Shown piece after piece: positions 46,206 to 55,228 of a stretch of DNA of 64,000 nt. Below the pieces are notes generated by a model. It did not search any database. It was not told the DNA's origin and was given only the letters and a program-made list of their open reading frames with translations. The stretch spans positions 1-64,000 of the forward strand of contig DIWT01000052.1 of the NCBI GenBank assembly GCA_002435745.1. The letters run 5' to 3'. Each line of letters starts with the position of its first letter. The first letter of the stretch is position 1. Source of the stretch: a bacterium UBP15_UBA6099 (GTDB taxonomy: Bacteria > UBP15 > UBA6099). A program made the position numbers and the translations under genes.

Positions 46206-48278
46206 ATGAAAGAATCTGATTTGAGAAAAGCCAGAAACATCGGAATCGTGGCGCACATTGACGCCGGAAAAACAACCACGACGGAGGGCATCCTCTACTA
46301 CACCGGGAAGGTTCACCGGCTGGGCGCCGTCGACTCAGGCACGGCGACGATGGACTGGATGGAGCAGGAGAAGGAGCGCGGGATCACAATCGTCTCGGCG
46401 GCGACTTCCTGCGAATGGAAAGGCCACTCGATAAACATCATAGACACTCCCGGACACGTTGACTTCACGGTCGAGGTCGAGCGGGCGATGCGCGTGCTCG
46501 ACGGCCTTGTGGTCGTGTTCTGCGCCACCGGCGGCGTCCAGCCGCAGACGGAAACCGTCTGGCGGCAGGCCAATAAATACGGCATTCCGAGAATCGTGTT
46601 CGTCAACAAAATGGACAGGCTTGGCGCAGATTATTTCAGATGCGCCGAACAACTCGAAAGCAAGTTCGGAGCCTCGCCCGCCCCTGTCTCCATTCCATAT
46701 TTTAACGGCGAAACTTTCGCCGGCGTGATCGATCTTATCGACATGGAGCTTGAGTTGCCCGACACCGAGGGCGAAGACGGCAGGATTCGGACAGCGATAC
46801 CCGAAGAGTGCGTGGAAAACGCAACCGCTTGGCGCGCAAAACTCATCGAGCGCCTCGCCGACAAATCTGACGAGATCGCCGAGATGTTCCTCGAAGAGGC
46901 TGACATCTCCAAAGACATCCTTAGAAAAGCCATCCGCGAAACCACCATCCGCTCCGGCCTCGTTCCGATGTTCTGCGGAACCTCAATGAAAGACATCGGC
47001 GTTCAGTCCCTTCTGGACGCTGTCAACGAATATCTGCCCTCTCCGCTCGATGTCCCAGCGGTCGTGGGCGTGGACAGGAAGACGGGCGAAAGCGTAGTCC
47101 GGGAAACGGACGACAGCGAGCCGCTCGCGGCTCTCGCCTTCAAAATCGCCAGAGAGCCTCACGTCGGCCACATCACATACGTCAGAGTCTACTCCGGCAT
47201 AATGAAAAAGAACTCCCGCGTGTACAACTCGGTGAACGGCAAAATGGACCGGGTCACACGCATACTCCGCATGAACGCCAACCGCTGGGAAGAGCTTGAA
47301 GAGCTTTCCGCCGGCGGAATCGGCGGCGTCATCGGCCTCAAAACGGTCAACACCGGCGACACCCTCACCGACGAAAACTCTCCGGTCGTTCTGGGGAACA
47401 TAACTTTCCCGGAGCCGGTCATATCGATGTCCATCGAGCCGGCGTCCAAAGGCGACCAACAGAAGATGTCGGCGGCCCTCCACGAACTGGCGAAGGAAGA
47501 CCCCACTTTCAAAGTGGAAATCAACAACGATATCGAACAGACGATTATCTCCGGCATGGGCGAACTTCACCTTGAAATCGTCACCGACAGGCTGAAACGG
47601 GAGTTCAACGTTGACGCTCTGACGGGAAAACCCAAAGTCGCGTTCAAGGAAACAGTGTCGCGCTCGGTCGAATCGGAAGGCAGCTACGTAAAGCAGAGCG
47701 GCGGTCGCGGCCATTTCGGCAAAGTCATCCTCCGCGTCGAGCCTCTCCAGCCCGGAGAAGGTTTCGTTTTCGCGACCGACGTCAAAGGCGGCGAAATCCC
47801 ACAGGAATATTTCTCCTCCGTCCAGAAGGGCGTGGAAGACGCCATGAAGACGGGCGTCCTCGGAGCGTATCCCGTCATCGACATCGCGGTCACGCTCCTC
47901 GGCGGCGCGTTCCACGAGGTGGACTCCAACGACCAAGCTTTCAGAATCGCGGCCTCCATCGGCCTCAAGAACGCCCTGAGAAAAGCTCATCCGATACTCA
48001 AAGAGCCGATAATGAAAGTCGAGATCGACGTCCCCGAAGAGTTTGTCGGCAACGTCATGCAGGACATCAGCTCGCGCAGGGGCAGGCTCGCGGAAATGGA
48101 GTCCGTCGCCGGAGCGCGACGCGTCATCGCCGCGATGGTGCCACTCAGCGAAATGTTCGGATACTCCACCGTCATCCGCAACTGCACTCAAGGCAGGGGC
48201 AACTTCTCAATGGAATTCCACAGCTATCAGGAAGTCCCGAGAACGGTCTCCGAATCTCTCTTGAAAAAAGGCGCGTAG
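46206..48278 (+). CDS. fusA: Translation elongation factor G
   Basis: Ribosomal translocase GTPase, 690 aa. G1 AHIDAGKTTTTE, switch I with ERGITI, G3 DTPGHVDF and G4 NKMDRLG are intact; domains II to V are complete, ending in the C-terminal GRGNFSMEFHSYQEVP block. I start at ATG 46206; a TTG 30 bases earlier is in frame. It stands apart from rpsL, rpsG and tuf, which normally accompany fusA, so it could be a second, specialised EF-G of the organism. Confidence 0.93.
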   Translation: MKESDLRKARNIGIVAHIDAGKTTTTEGILYYTGKVHRLGAVDSGTATMDWMEQEKERGITIVSAATSCEWKGHSINIIDTPGHVDFTVEVERAMRVLDGLVVVFCATGGVQPQTETVWRQANKYGIPRIVFVNKMDRLGADYFRCAEQLESKFGASPAPVSIPYFNGETFAGVIDLIDMELELPDTEGEDGRIRTAIPEECVENATAWRAKLIERLADKSDEIAEMFLEEADISKDILRKAIRETTIRSGLVPMFCGTSMKDIGVQSLLDAVNEYLPSPLDVPAVVGVDRKTGESVVRETDDSEPLAALAFKIAREPHVGHITYVRVYSGIMKKNSRVYNSVNGKMDRVTRILRMNANRWEELEELSAGGIGGVIGLKTVNTGDTLTDENSPVVLGNITFPEPVISMSIEPASKGDQQKMSAALHELAKEDPTFKVEINNDIEQTIISGMGELHLEIVTDRLKREFNVDALTGKPKVAFKETVSRSVESEGSYVKQSGGRGHFGKVILRVEPLQPGEGFVFATDVKGGEIPQEYFSSVQKGVEDAMKTGVLGAYPVIDIAVTLLGGAFHEVDSNDQAFRIAASIGLKNALRKAHPILKEPIMKVEIDVPEEFVGNVMQDISSRRGRLAEMESVAGARRVIAAMVPLSEMFGYSTVIRNCTQGRGNFSMEFHSYQEVPRTVSESLLKKGA

Positions 48279-48416
48279 CGTTAATCAGCGCTCATGCGGA
48301 TTATTTCAACCCTGATTCGTCAATTAGGACTACTGCTTCGTGAATTTCGCCGAGAGAACCGCAATATTCTCAACATTGACCAAATAAAAAGATGCGAAAA
48401 GTTTCGGAAAAGGGGT

Positions 48417-48453
48417 TTGGGGAAAGAACCCTTTTCAAAGGGTTTTTCCCCAA
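48417..48453. terminator. Long hairpin between convergent genes
   Basis: TTGGGGAAAGAACCCTTT pairs with AAAGGGTTTTTCCCCAA across a 2-nt loop and one bulged G. It lies between fusA (plus) and the sxtJ-like gene (minus), and could end transcription from either side. The 218-bp gap 48279-48496 contains no gene. Confidence 0.55.
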
Positions 48454-48475
48454 TCGCCGAAGGCGAAAACCTTTT
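48454..48475 (+). terminator. Second hairpin with T-rich end after fusA
   Basis: TCGCC-GAA-GGCGA (48454-48466), then AAACCTTTT on the plus strand. It follows the long hairpin directly. The T run is short and interrupted, so it is a moderate terminator candidate for fusA. Confidence 0.4.
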
Positions 48476-48496
48476 GTATCGTTTTTTCGAATTTAA

Positions 48497-48910
48497 TCAG
48501 AACCTTTGCTCATACCTTTTAGGATCGAGCGGCTTCTGTTCCGTTTCATGCCAGTAGGTTTCGGCTTTCTGGTCGAACCTCCGCAGCATGAAATCCCGCC
48601 TCGCCGCGCGCAGAACCAACGCGACAGGAGCGAACACGAAGAAGTAAGCGAGACCGAGGGCCGCCGCCGCGTTCACCCAGCCTAGCGCCCGCGCCGCCGC
48701 CGTAACAGCGTTGAAAGTTGGCTTCAGCAATATGCCCGGCAGAATGAACCTTGCGGCGAACATGTACGCGGACAGCGACGCGAACATCTGCGCCGCGACA
48801 GGCTTGCCGCGCAGGAACGCCAGCGACGCCAGCGCTCCGGTCGCGATAAGCGCCGTAAGCGCGAATCTCGCCGCCTGTTTCAACTCGTTTTTCTTCTCCG
48901 CGCCGCTCAA
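48497..48910 (-). CDS. SxtJ-like membrane protein
   Basis: 137 aa with two or three hydrophobic segments (about 12-34 and 78-101) and a C-terminal basic tail RRFDQKAETYWHETEQKPLDPKRYEQRF-like region ending in the usual W-x-x-R/K pattern of SxtJ proteins. SxtJ genes accompany SxtI-type carbamoyltransferases, as here; the ATG overlaps the carbamoyltransferase TGA. Function is unknown. Family call rests on both the sequence pattern and the neighbour. Confidence 0.8.
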   Translation of the reverse strand: MSGAEKKNELKQAARFALTALIATGALASLAFLRGKPVAAQMFASLSAYMFAARFILPGILLKPTFNAVTAAARALGWVNAAAALGLAYFFVFAPVALVLRAARRDFMLRRFDQKAETYWHETEQKPLDPKRYEQRF

Positions 48911-50724
48911 TCCGGTGAAAACTCCTTGAGCCAGTCTTTAGGAATCTCAACTTCCGGCTGCCGCTTCTTGTCCAAAATAAACCCGCCCATCACAAGATAG
49001 TCCATCTGCGTGCGCATGAAACACCTATAAGCGTCCTCCGGCGAACAGACGATAGGCTCGCCGCGCACATTAAACGATGTGTTTATTATCAGACCGCAGC
49101 CCGTGCGCCGGTCAAACTCGGATATCATCTTATGGTAAAGCGGATTCACATCCTTTGAGACCGTCTGCGCGCGAGCCGAATAATCGACATGAGTTATCGC
49201 CGGAGTTGAAGAACGCGCCACGCGAAGTTTATCCAACCCCTTTAGCGAAAGTTCTTCGGGCGAAAGCTCCCTGCGTATTTCCTTCCGCGCGGCGGCGGTC
49301 AACAGCATATAAGGGCTTTCACGGTCGAGTTCGAAATAATCCGCCGCCCGCTCCGCAAGAACCGAAGGCGCGAACGGACGAAAAGATTCCCTGAACTTAA
49401 TCTTTAGGTTCATCACGCTCTGCATACCCCGCGAGCGCGCATCGCCGACTATGCTTCTAGCCCCCAAAGCCCTTGGCCCAAACTCCATACGACCTTGGAA
49501 CCACCCCACCACGTTTCCATATTCTATAAGTTTCGCCGTCCGCGCCGCGACATTTTCCCGCCCGACGCGCTCAAACAGAATGTCATTCTCGACGAGGAAC
49601 GCCTCGATATGTTCTTCCGTAAACTCCGGGCCGAGCAGCGAGCCGCGCTGCGCGTCTCCTTTGCCGGTCGTGCGGGGTTTGCCGCAATAGTGATGCCACG
49701 CCAGCATCGCCGCGCCCAACGCGCCCCCGGCGTCTCCCGCCGCAGGCTGTATCCAAATGTCGTCGAATACCCCTTCCCGCAACAACGCTCCGTTAGCCAC
49801 GCAATTGAGCGCCACCCCTCCGGCCATGCACAGATTCTTCATCCCGGTCCGCTCGCGGATATCCCTCGCCATCTTCAGCACAATCTCTTCCGTTACCGCC
49901 TGAATGGACCTCGCCAAATCCATGTAAATTTCCGTTATTGCAGATTCCGGCTTCCTCGGCCCGACACCGAACAGAGCGGCGAACCGCTTGTTCGTCATCC
50001 TCAGCCCAGCCATGTACGAAAAATATTTCAGGTTCAGCCTGAACGAACCGTCGTCTTTGATGTCGATGAGATTGTTTTTTATCTCGTCCGCGAACCTCGG
50101 CTCGCCGTACGGCGCCAGCCCCATCAGCTTGTACTCGCCTGAATTAACTTTGAATCCGCAGAAATAAGTGAACGCGGAATATAGCAGCCCAAGAGAATGC
50201 GGGAACCTGATTTCGCGGAAAATGGAAACACGGTTGCCCCGGCCCTCGCCCTGACTCGCCGTGGCCCACTCCCCCACACCATCCAGCGTCAACACCGCCG
50301 CCTCTTCAAACGGCGACGGAAAAAACGCCGACGCCGCGTGCGACTCGTGGTGCTCAGAAAAGAGCAGCGGCCCTTTGAATTTCAGCCTCTTGGATATCTC
50401 TTCGCGCAGCCAGAGTTTTTGCGTCAACCATGTCGGCATCGCCGTCATGAAAGACCTGAATCCCGCCGGCGCATAACTCAGATACGTAAGAAGAAGCCGC
50501 TCAAACTTGATAAACGGTTTGTCATAGAAAACAACGCAGTCGAGTTCCGACGCGGAGCCAAGCCCGGCCTCGCTCAAACAATACTCAATCGAATTTTTAG
50601 GAAAATCGGGATCGTGCTTCTTCCTTGTGAATCGTTCTTCCTGCGCGGCGGCGAATATTTCGCCATCCTTCACGAGACACGCCGCGCTGTCGTGATAATA
50701 TGCGGAAATGCCGAGAATGTTCAT
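48907..50724 (-). CDS. NodU/CmcH/SxtI-family carbamoyltransferase
   Basis: O-carbamoyltransferase of 605 aa that uses carbamoyl phosphate and ATP. The N-terminal Kae1-like domain opens MNILGISAYYHDSAACLV and has EERFTRKKHD and the metal-site HHESHAASAF. Next come TLDGVGEWAT and GGVALNCVANG. The C-terminal domain has FQGRMEFGPRALGARSI and FNVRGEPIVCSPEDAY. The substrate is unknown; the family acts on Nod factors, antibiotics, saxitoxin and many unknown metabolites. It lies 20 bp after the DUF5989 gene and overlaps sxtJ by 4 bp. Confidence 0.95.
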   Translation of the reverse strand: MNILGISAYYHDSAACLVKDGEIFAAAQEERFTRKKHDPDFPKNSIEYCLSEAGLGSASELDCVVFYDKPFIKFERLLLTYLSYAPAGFRSFMTAMPTWLTQKLWLREEISKRLKFKGPLLFSEHHESHAASAFFPSPFEEAAVLTLDGVGEWATASQGEGRGNRVSIFREIRFPHSLGLLYSAFTYFCGFKVNSGEYKLMGLAPYGEPRFADEIKNNLIDIKDDGSFRLNLKYFSYMAGLRMTNKRFAALFGVGPRKPESAITEIYMDLARSIQAVTEEIVLKMARDIRERTGMKNLCMAGGVALNCVANGALLREGVFDDIWIQPAAGDAGGALGAAMLAWHHYCGKPRTTGKGDAQRGSLLGPEFTEEHIEAFLVENDILFERVGRENVAARTAKLIEYGNVVGWFQGRMEFGPRALGARSIVGDARSRGMQSVMNLKIKFRESFRPFAPSVLAERAADYFELDRESPYMLLTAAARKEIRRELSPEELSLKGLDKLRVARSSTPAITHVDYSARAQTVSKDVNPLYHKMISEFDRRTGCGLIINTSFNVRGEPIVCSPEDAYRCFMRTQMDYLVMGGFILDKKRQPEVEIPKDWLKEFSPD

Positions 50725-50744
50725 CTATGCCCCGCGCCGCCAAA

Positions 50745-50897
50745 CTAAAACAGCGTGTAAATAAACGGAGCCACCGGCGACTGCGGACCCGCCACGAAAA
50801 TTATCAGCCCCAGAATTATCAGCGTCACGATGATTGGCGTGATCCACCAAAGTTTGCGCTCTTTCAAAAACTGCCAAAACTCAGAGAAGAAACCCAT
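50745..50897 (-). CDS. Small DUF5989-type membrane protein
   Basis: 50 aa, read directly from the sequence. It begins MGFFSEFWQFLKERKLWW, has one membrane helix (about 19-35, ITPIIVTLIILGLIIF) and ends with the conserved-looking GPQSPVAPFIYTLF. GAGGG lies seven bases before the ATG. This short type occurs next to SxtI/SxtJ-type carbamoyltransferase genes. As first gene of the trio it probably forms a membrane complex with SxtJ and the enzyme; that role is inference. Confidence 0.82.
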   Translation of the reverse strand: MGFFSEFWQFLKERKLWWITPIIVTLIILGLIIFVAGPQSPVAPFIYTLF

Positions 50898-51134
50898 CGC
50901 CCGACCCTCATAAAATAATCTTATGACACATGCTTCTCGCCGTTGCGGATAGAAATCTCAACATTCCGAGTATTATAATGCTCAACACCCTCCGTCGCAA
51001 TGACACTCCGACTTCCCTATCCCGTTCTCGCGCTACGAACAGCATTTGTTTTAATGACATTGGATGATCGGCGATGAACAACGCAAATTAATCGCATTCT
51101 GATGAACCGGCTTTAAAAAAGATAGCCTTCGAAA

Positions 51135-51207
51135 TGGAGACTACGGGATTCGAACCCGTGACCTCCGCCGTGCAAGGGCGGCGTTCTCCCAGCTGAACTA
51201 AGTCCCC
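51135..51207 (-). tRNA. tRNA-Ala (anticodon TGC)
   Basis: 73-nt cloverleaf. Acceptor arm GGGGACT/AGTCTCC (one G-U pair), D arm GTTC-AGCTGGGA-GAAC, anticodon arm CCGCC-CTTGCAC-GGCGG with anticodon TGC, T arm ACGGG-TTCGAAT-CCCGT. Discriminator base A. The 3' CCA is not encoded (TTT follows). Confidence 0.95.
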
Positions 51208-51264
51208 AAATGCTCCGTCAAATGATAGTTTCGGAGAGCGGGAGTGTCAAGCTTCCTTATGAGA

Positions 51265-51283
51265 GCGATGCGAACGGCATCGC
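51265..51283. other. Perfect 7-bp hairpin between MgtE-like gene and tRNA
   Basis: GCGATGC-GAACG-GCATCGC, without a U run on either strand. It lies in the 129-bp gap between the tRNA and the MgtE-like stop. It may mark the 3' end of the MgtE-like transcript or the tRNA 5' leader. Confidence 0.35.
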
Positions 51284-51336
51284 GTTTCCAGAGGCCGCGC
51301 GAGATCTCAAACGCCTCTATGAAACCTTGATGGATA

Positions 51337-52695
51337 TCAGAACAACAATATGCTTAACAGCAAGACAAGAACGATTGTGGCTATGTCTGCTATGCCGAGC
51401 GCCGCCGGGGCGGCGGCGATGGTTTTTCCTGTTTTCGAGTTCTGGGACGCCGAGAAGAAAAGAAGTCCGGCGAGACTGCCTATGATGGCAGGAAAAAAAA
51501 CGGAAGCTGCGGCGAATAAGGCTGCTCTCGCGCCGTGTCCCGCCGCGAAAGCCGCGGCGCAGGCAACGACCGCCCCGCCTCCCGCCGCGACGACTCCGGG
51601 CCATCTGTGGCTCACCAGAGCCGCTCCTCTCAACTGTCCTTCCCGACGCGCTTTGCCGCTCATGGCAAACACGTATCTGTTGTAGAATCTGGACGCGCCC
51701 ACTGCGGCTGCTATTGCGGCGAGCAACAGTTCCGGGACGGCAATTCCGAAGGCGATTGCCGCCGCTTCCACCACAGCCGCGACGGCTATAATGGAAAGCA
51801 GCGTGGCAAACATCCTGAGGGCTTCCGAGGCGAAACTCCTGAATTCAATCGCTCCGCCGCCGTACGGAGCGCCCCCTGTGGCGGCCAGCGCGTCCAGCAG
51901 CGCTTCCTGTTCCTTGTTGAGATGCCTGAACGCCAATCGCGCGGTCGCCACTCCTGCCAGCCGGTTATTTTCGTCCGTAACAGGGGCGGAGTCGAGTCCG
52001 TATCTTATCAGGGCGCGGGCCGCTGCCGCAGGCTCATCGTCCACAAAGAATCTCAGCGGGCATTCCTCCGCAAGATTCCCCATCTCGGTCGCCTGAGTAT
52101 CCGCGCTGACAAGCTTGTGGAGGTCGGCCATCCCGACGAGCGTCTCTCTCCCGTCTATCACATATATCCTGCCCGGCCTGAAATCGGAGTGTTTCAGTTC
52201 CCTTATCATTCTGAGAGCGTCCGCTGCGGTCACATGGTCGGACACCGCCATGAAGTCCCGCGTCATTATTACGGACATTCCGTGCCCGGACGACTGGCGC
52301 GCGTTCGACGCCGCCCGCACCGCCTCTTCAGGCAACAGTTTTGCAATCTCTTCAAATCGTTTTTTTGACAGCCCTCTAAATATCTCCGACGCCGATTCCT
52401 CCGAGCCTGCGGCTACCACCTGCCTTATCCTGTCCGGATGAGCAGTTTTCAATAGCTCGAAGCTTAGGCCGGGGTCGTCCGCCGCGAATCTCAGAAGAAC
52501 CGCCAGCCTTTCATTGTCCAGAGCGTTGACGAGTTCGCCCTTTTCTCTGGGACTGCAGAGCCTTAACGCGCCGCACAGGTCGCCGGGATGGAGTTTTTCG
52601 AGGTGTTCCCTCAACAGATGCGGGTTGCCGCTTCTGATCTGCTCCATCAGTATTTGTTTTACTCTTCTATTTGACAGGTTTCTTAATGGAGTCAT
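51337..52695 (-). CDS. MgtE-like CBS-domain membrane protein, atypical pore
   Basis: 452 aa. N-terminal superhelical MgtE_N domain (about 25-135; KLHPGDLCGALRLCSP, ERLAVLLRFA), a pair of CBS domains (about 140-265), then five hydrophobic segments (about 292-452). The layout is that of the MgtE magnesium channel, but the pore helix with its conserved Gly-Asn-x-Gly motif is missing; the matching part reads GASRFYNRYVFAMSG. The last segment (IADIATIVLVLLLSILLF) still resembles MgtE TM5 with its Asp. It may conduct another ion or be a regulator. No RBS comment possible with certainty for the ATG at 52695. Confidence 0.75.
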   Translation of the reverse strand: MTPLRNLSNRRVKQILMEQIRSGNPHLLREHLEKLHPGDLCGALRLCSPREKGELVNALDNERLAVLLRFAADDPGLSFELLKTAHPDRIRQVVAAGSEESASEIFRGLSKKRFEEIAKLLPEEAVRAASNARQSSGHGMSVIMTRDFMAVSDHVTAADALRMIRELKHSDFRPGRIYVIDGRETLVGMADLHKLVSADTQATEMGNLAEECPLRFFVDDEPAAAARALIRYGLDSAPVTDENNRLAGVATARLAFRHLNKEQEALLDALAATGGAPYGGGAIEFRSFASEALRMFATLLSIIAVAAVVEAAAIAFGIAVPELLLAAIAAAVGASRFYNRYVFAMSGKARREGQLRGAALVSHRWPGVVAAGGGAVVACAAAFAAGHGARAALFAAASVFFPAIIGSLAGLLFFSASQNSKTGKTIAAAPAALGIADIATIVLVLLLSILLF

Positions 52696-52736
52696 TGAGG
52701 TTTCCGGGAGCGCGGGCGGCGCGGCGGTTCTTTGCT

Positions 52737-52802
52737 AAAAAACACAAGCCGCGATTTTCTATCGTCCCGATGTAGGCCTCCGATGGAAATTCGCGGCTTG
52801 TG
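52737..52802 (-). terminator. Intrinsic terminator of the TPR gene
   Basis: A 60-nt inverted repeat whose outer 12 bp (CACAAGCCGCGA, 52743-52754, against 52791-52802) are perfect, with further pairing inside. On the minus strand it is followed at once by TTTTTT. It lies 24 bp after the TPR gene stop. Confidence 0.8.
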
Positions 52803-52825
52803 AATCTGTTCCGGCTTGCGCCGGG

Positions 52826-54301
52826 TTATCTGTATCTCAATGTCAGTTTGCCCGGAGCCACGATGTATTTCAGCCGCAACTCAATGGGCTTGCGCCAACT
52901 TGACGGCATAGTGACATCGGACTTGCGCTGAAGGTCGATGTACAGCGTTCCGAGGTTGTTAAGGGCCTCGGTGAAAGCCGGGTCAATGTCCAGAGTGCGT
53001 TTATAGGACATCGCGGCTTGGTCGAGAAGCCCGATATTGGTGTACATCACGCCGAGGTTGTAGTGTGTCGTCGCGTCGGACGGGTCAAGGTCTCGGGACC
53101 TTTCCCATTCTTTGATCGCGGCATGGAACATTCCGCGCTGAGCGTACACGATGCCAAGGTTGGTGCGGGCTTTGATGTAGGAGGGATCTACGCGGATGGA
53201 TGATTTCCAAGCGTTAATGGCTTCGTCGATCATGCCCTTCTGCGCGTATGCCACTCCGAGATTGTTATAGTCGTGCATGTCGCCGCCGCTTATTGCGACG
53301 ACCTGTTTCCATTCGCGTATGGAGGCGTCGAAGTCTCCGCGCATCAGATGGCTTACGCCGAGGCTGAAGTGCGTCGGAACGTAGTCGGGATTGATATTGC
53401 TAGAGCGCTGCCACGCCTTAATAGCGTTCTCATGGTCTCCCGCTTTGCTGTAGACCGCGCCGAGTATATAGAATGCCATTGCGTCGTTCGGGCTGTCCTT
53501 GAGGAGTTCGCCGAGGTGATAGACTGACTTGGCGTATTGCCTGCCGCGAGTGTAAACGATTGCTAGGTTAAATCTTACGGTGTTGTTTCTAGGATCGAGC
53601 GCGAGTGTTTTTTCCCATTCGGCGATTGTGCCGTCTAGCATGTTTTTCATCAGGTAGGCCGCGCCGAGGTTGTAGTGTGCTATCGGGTCGTTGGGAACGA
53701 TTTCGAGCGCTTGTTTGAGCATGACTATCGATTTCGACAACGGGTCCGACGACTGGTACGCCTGTACGGTGATTTCAGTTTCTCCGATGGAGATGTCGCT
53801 GACCGGGACGAATCTCTGCGCGTCCGGGGTCGGGCGCGGGATGACGGTCTGGCCGGCTGATGTTGTCGCAGACGCGCGCGCGGTCTCCAAGTTGTTTTTC
53901 GCTTCGGTGTATCCGGGGTCTATCTCTAGAGCTATTTCCCATTCGGCCATCGCCTGATCGACTTTCCCCTGCTTGTAGAACACGACGCCGAGGTTATTGT
54001 GCGCGTCTATGTTCGCGGGGTCGAGGGCGATCGCTTTTCTGTAATAGAGGGAGGCGTTGTTCAGGTCGTTCATTTCGTCGTAAACAATTCCGATATTGTT
54101 GTGTATCTCGGAACTGTCCGGACTTAGTTTGAGAGCCGAGTCGAACGCATCGAGAGCTTCCCGGTATCTTCCCTCGTTGTAGAGCGAAACGCCTCTGTTG
54201 TTTTGCTCTCTATATGACACCTGCGCGGACGCCGTTGCGGCAGCGACCGAAAGAATCGCGATCAGCCCCAGTGTGGCGTAGCGCCGACGGATGAGTTTCA
54301 T
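52826..54301 (-). CDS. Exported tetratricopeptide-repeat protein
   Basis: 491 aa. Signal peptide (about 1-25, ATLGLIAILSVAAATASAQ) and then about ten TPR units; typical repeats contain NNIGIVYDEMNDLNNASLYY, YNLGVMYTNIGLLDQAAMSY and ARTNLGIVYAQRGMFHAAI. Between the third and fourth repeats is a 40-residue non-TPR linker (STTSAGQTVIPRPTPDAQRF). The C-terminal 40 residues leave the TPR pattern. I start at ATG 54301, with GGGGGAG upstream. Probably a periplasmic scaffold; the partner is unknown. It follows truA by 84 bp. Confidence 0.87.
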   Translation of the reverse strand: MKLIRRRYATLGLIAILSVAAATASAQVSYREQNNRGVSLYNEGRYREALDAFDSALKLSPDSSEIHNNIGIVYDEMNDLNNASLYYRKAIALDPANIDAHNNLGVVFYKQGKVDQAMAEWEIALEIDPGYTEAKNNLETARASATTSAGQTVIPRPTPDAQRFVPVSDISIGETEITVQAYQSSDPLSKSIVMLKQALEIVPNDPIAHYNLGAAYLMKNMLDGTIAEWEKTLALDPRNNTVRFNLAIVYTRGRQYAKSVYHLGELLKDSPNDAMAFYILGAVYSKAGDHENAIKAWQRSSNINPDYVPTHFSLGVSHLMRGDFDASIREWKQVVAISGGDMHDYNNLGVAYAQKGMIDEAINAWKSSIRVDPSYIKARTNLGIVYAQRGMFHAAIKEWERSRDLDPSDATTHYNLGVMYTNIGLLDQAAMSYKRTLDIDPAFTEALNNLGTLYIDLQRKSDVTMPSSWRKPIELRLKYIVAPGKLTLRYR

Positions 54302-54385
54302 AAGTGAACGCTCCCCCTTCTGATATTCATGTGGATTATACCATTCCATATATTGACTGACAACAACAACTTAAATAAAAAAGAA

Positions 54386-55138
54386 TTATTCATAGAATAC
54401 TTTGACGAGGCACAGTCCCCGCGCGGGCATGGTCGGCCCGGCCAGCCGCCTGTCTTTCGATTCTATTATGCCCGGCATGTCTTCCGGGTCTATCCTTCCC
54501 CTGCCCGCCTCGACGATAGTTCCCGCAAGGTTTCTGGCCATTTTGTAAAGGAACGCCGTTCCGGTCACCGTAATCGACATGAAAGGCCCATAGCGCGATA
54601 TTTTTATCGCGCGGACGGTTTTCACTGGATCGGCGGGCGACGAGCCTTCATTTCTGAACGCCGTATAGTCGTTCGTTCCAACAAGAAGCTCTGCGGCGCG
54701 CTCCATCTTTTTTTCGTCGAGCGGAGCCCCGATGTGGGCCGCGAACTTCGCCGACATCGGTATCGGTTCCGGCGACCTGTCTATTGTGTAAACGTACACC
54801 TTTCCTCTCGCCGAATGTCTGGCGTGGAATTCCGGCGGAGCGCTCGCCGACTTCATTATTGAGATGTCGTCCGGGAGAAATCTCCTGAGCGCCCGGCCCA
54901 TCCTGTCCGCCGGGATATGCGACGATGTCGCGAAGTGCGCCGTCTGGCCCGTCGCGTGCACTCCCGCGTCCGTCCTGCTGGCTCCGAACACTTCTGATGG
55001 AACTCCAGTCAGACCCAGAACCGCTTTTTCAAGTTCCGCTTGAACCGTCCGCAAACCTTCCGGCTGCCTCTGGAAACCATGAAATCCTGAGCCGTCGTAA
55101 GCGACAACTATCATGATTTTCTTTTCGTCAGACGGCAT
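54386..55138 (-). CDS. truA: tRNA pseudouridine(38-40) synthase TruA
   Basis: Modifies uridines in the anticodon arm. 250 aa, the usual length. Catalytic Asp in GASRTDAGVHATGQ (about 53-66), N-terminal VVAYDGSGFHGFQRQP, and C-terminal FLYKMARNLAGTIVEAGRG. No clear ribosome site before ATG 55138; ATG nine codons later also lacks one. truA after rplQ is a common arrangement. Confidence 0.95.
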   Translation of the reverse strand: MPSDEKKIMIVVAYDGSGFHGFQRQPEGLRTVQAELEKAVLGLTGVPSEVFGASRTDAGVHATGQTAHFATSSHIPADRMGRALRRFLPDDISIMKSASAPPEFHARHSARGKVYVYTIDRSPEPIPMSAKFAAHIGAPLDEKKMERAAELLVGTNDYTAFRNEGSSPADPVKTVRAIKISRYGPFMSITVTGTAFLYKMARNLAGTIVEAGRGRIDPEDMPGIIESKDRRLAGPTMPARGLCLVKVFYE

Positions 55139-55199
55139 GAGCTATCCGGCTTGCCGATTTCAAAACAATATCCGGCTTTTAGCGGAATATATGAACTGA

Positions 55200-55228
55200 T
55201 TTATTTGCGACCGCGAGAAAATTGTCAA
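55200..55228 (-). promoter_or_regulatory. Possible truA promoter at the rplQ end
   Basis: On the minus strand a perfect TTGACA (55228-55223), 17-bp spacer, AATAAA (55205-55200). The -35 box overlaps the rplQ stop codon. No intrinsic terminator is seen between rplQ and truA, so read-through from the alpha operon is also possible. Confidence 0.4.

Noticed and set aside
46983..48191. Long minus-strand ORF inside fusA
   Set aside because: Antisense frame of a conserved gene, with no homology or ribosome site.
51210..51485. Plus-strand ORF overlapping the MgtE-like 3' end
   Set aside because: The first 45 codons look protein-like, but there is no ribosome site and the rest runs antisense to the MgtE-like gene.
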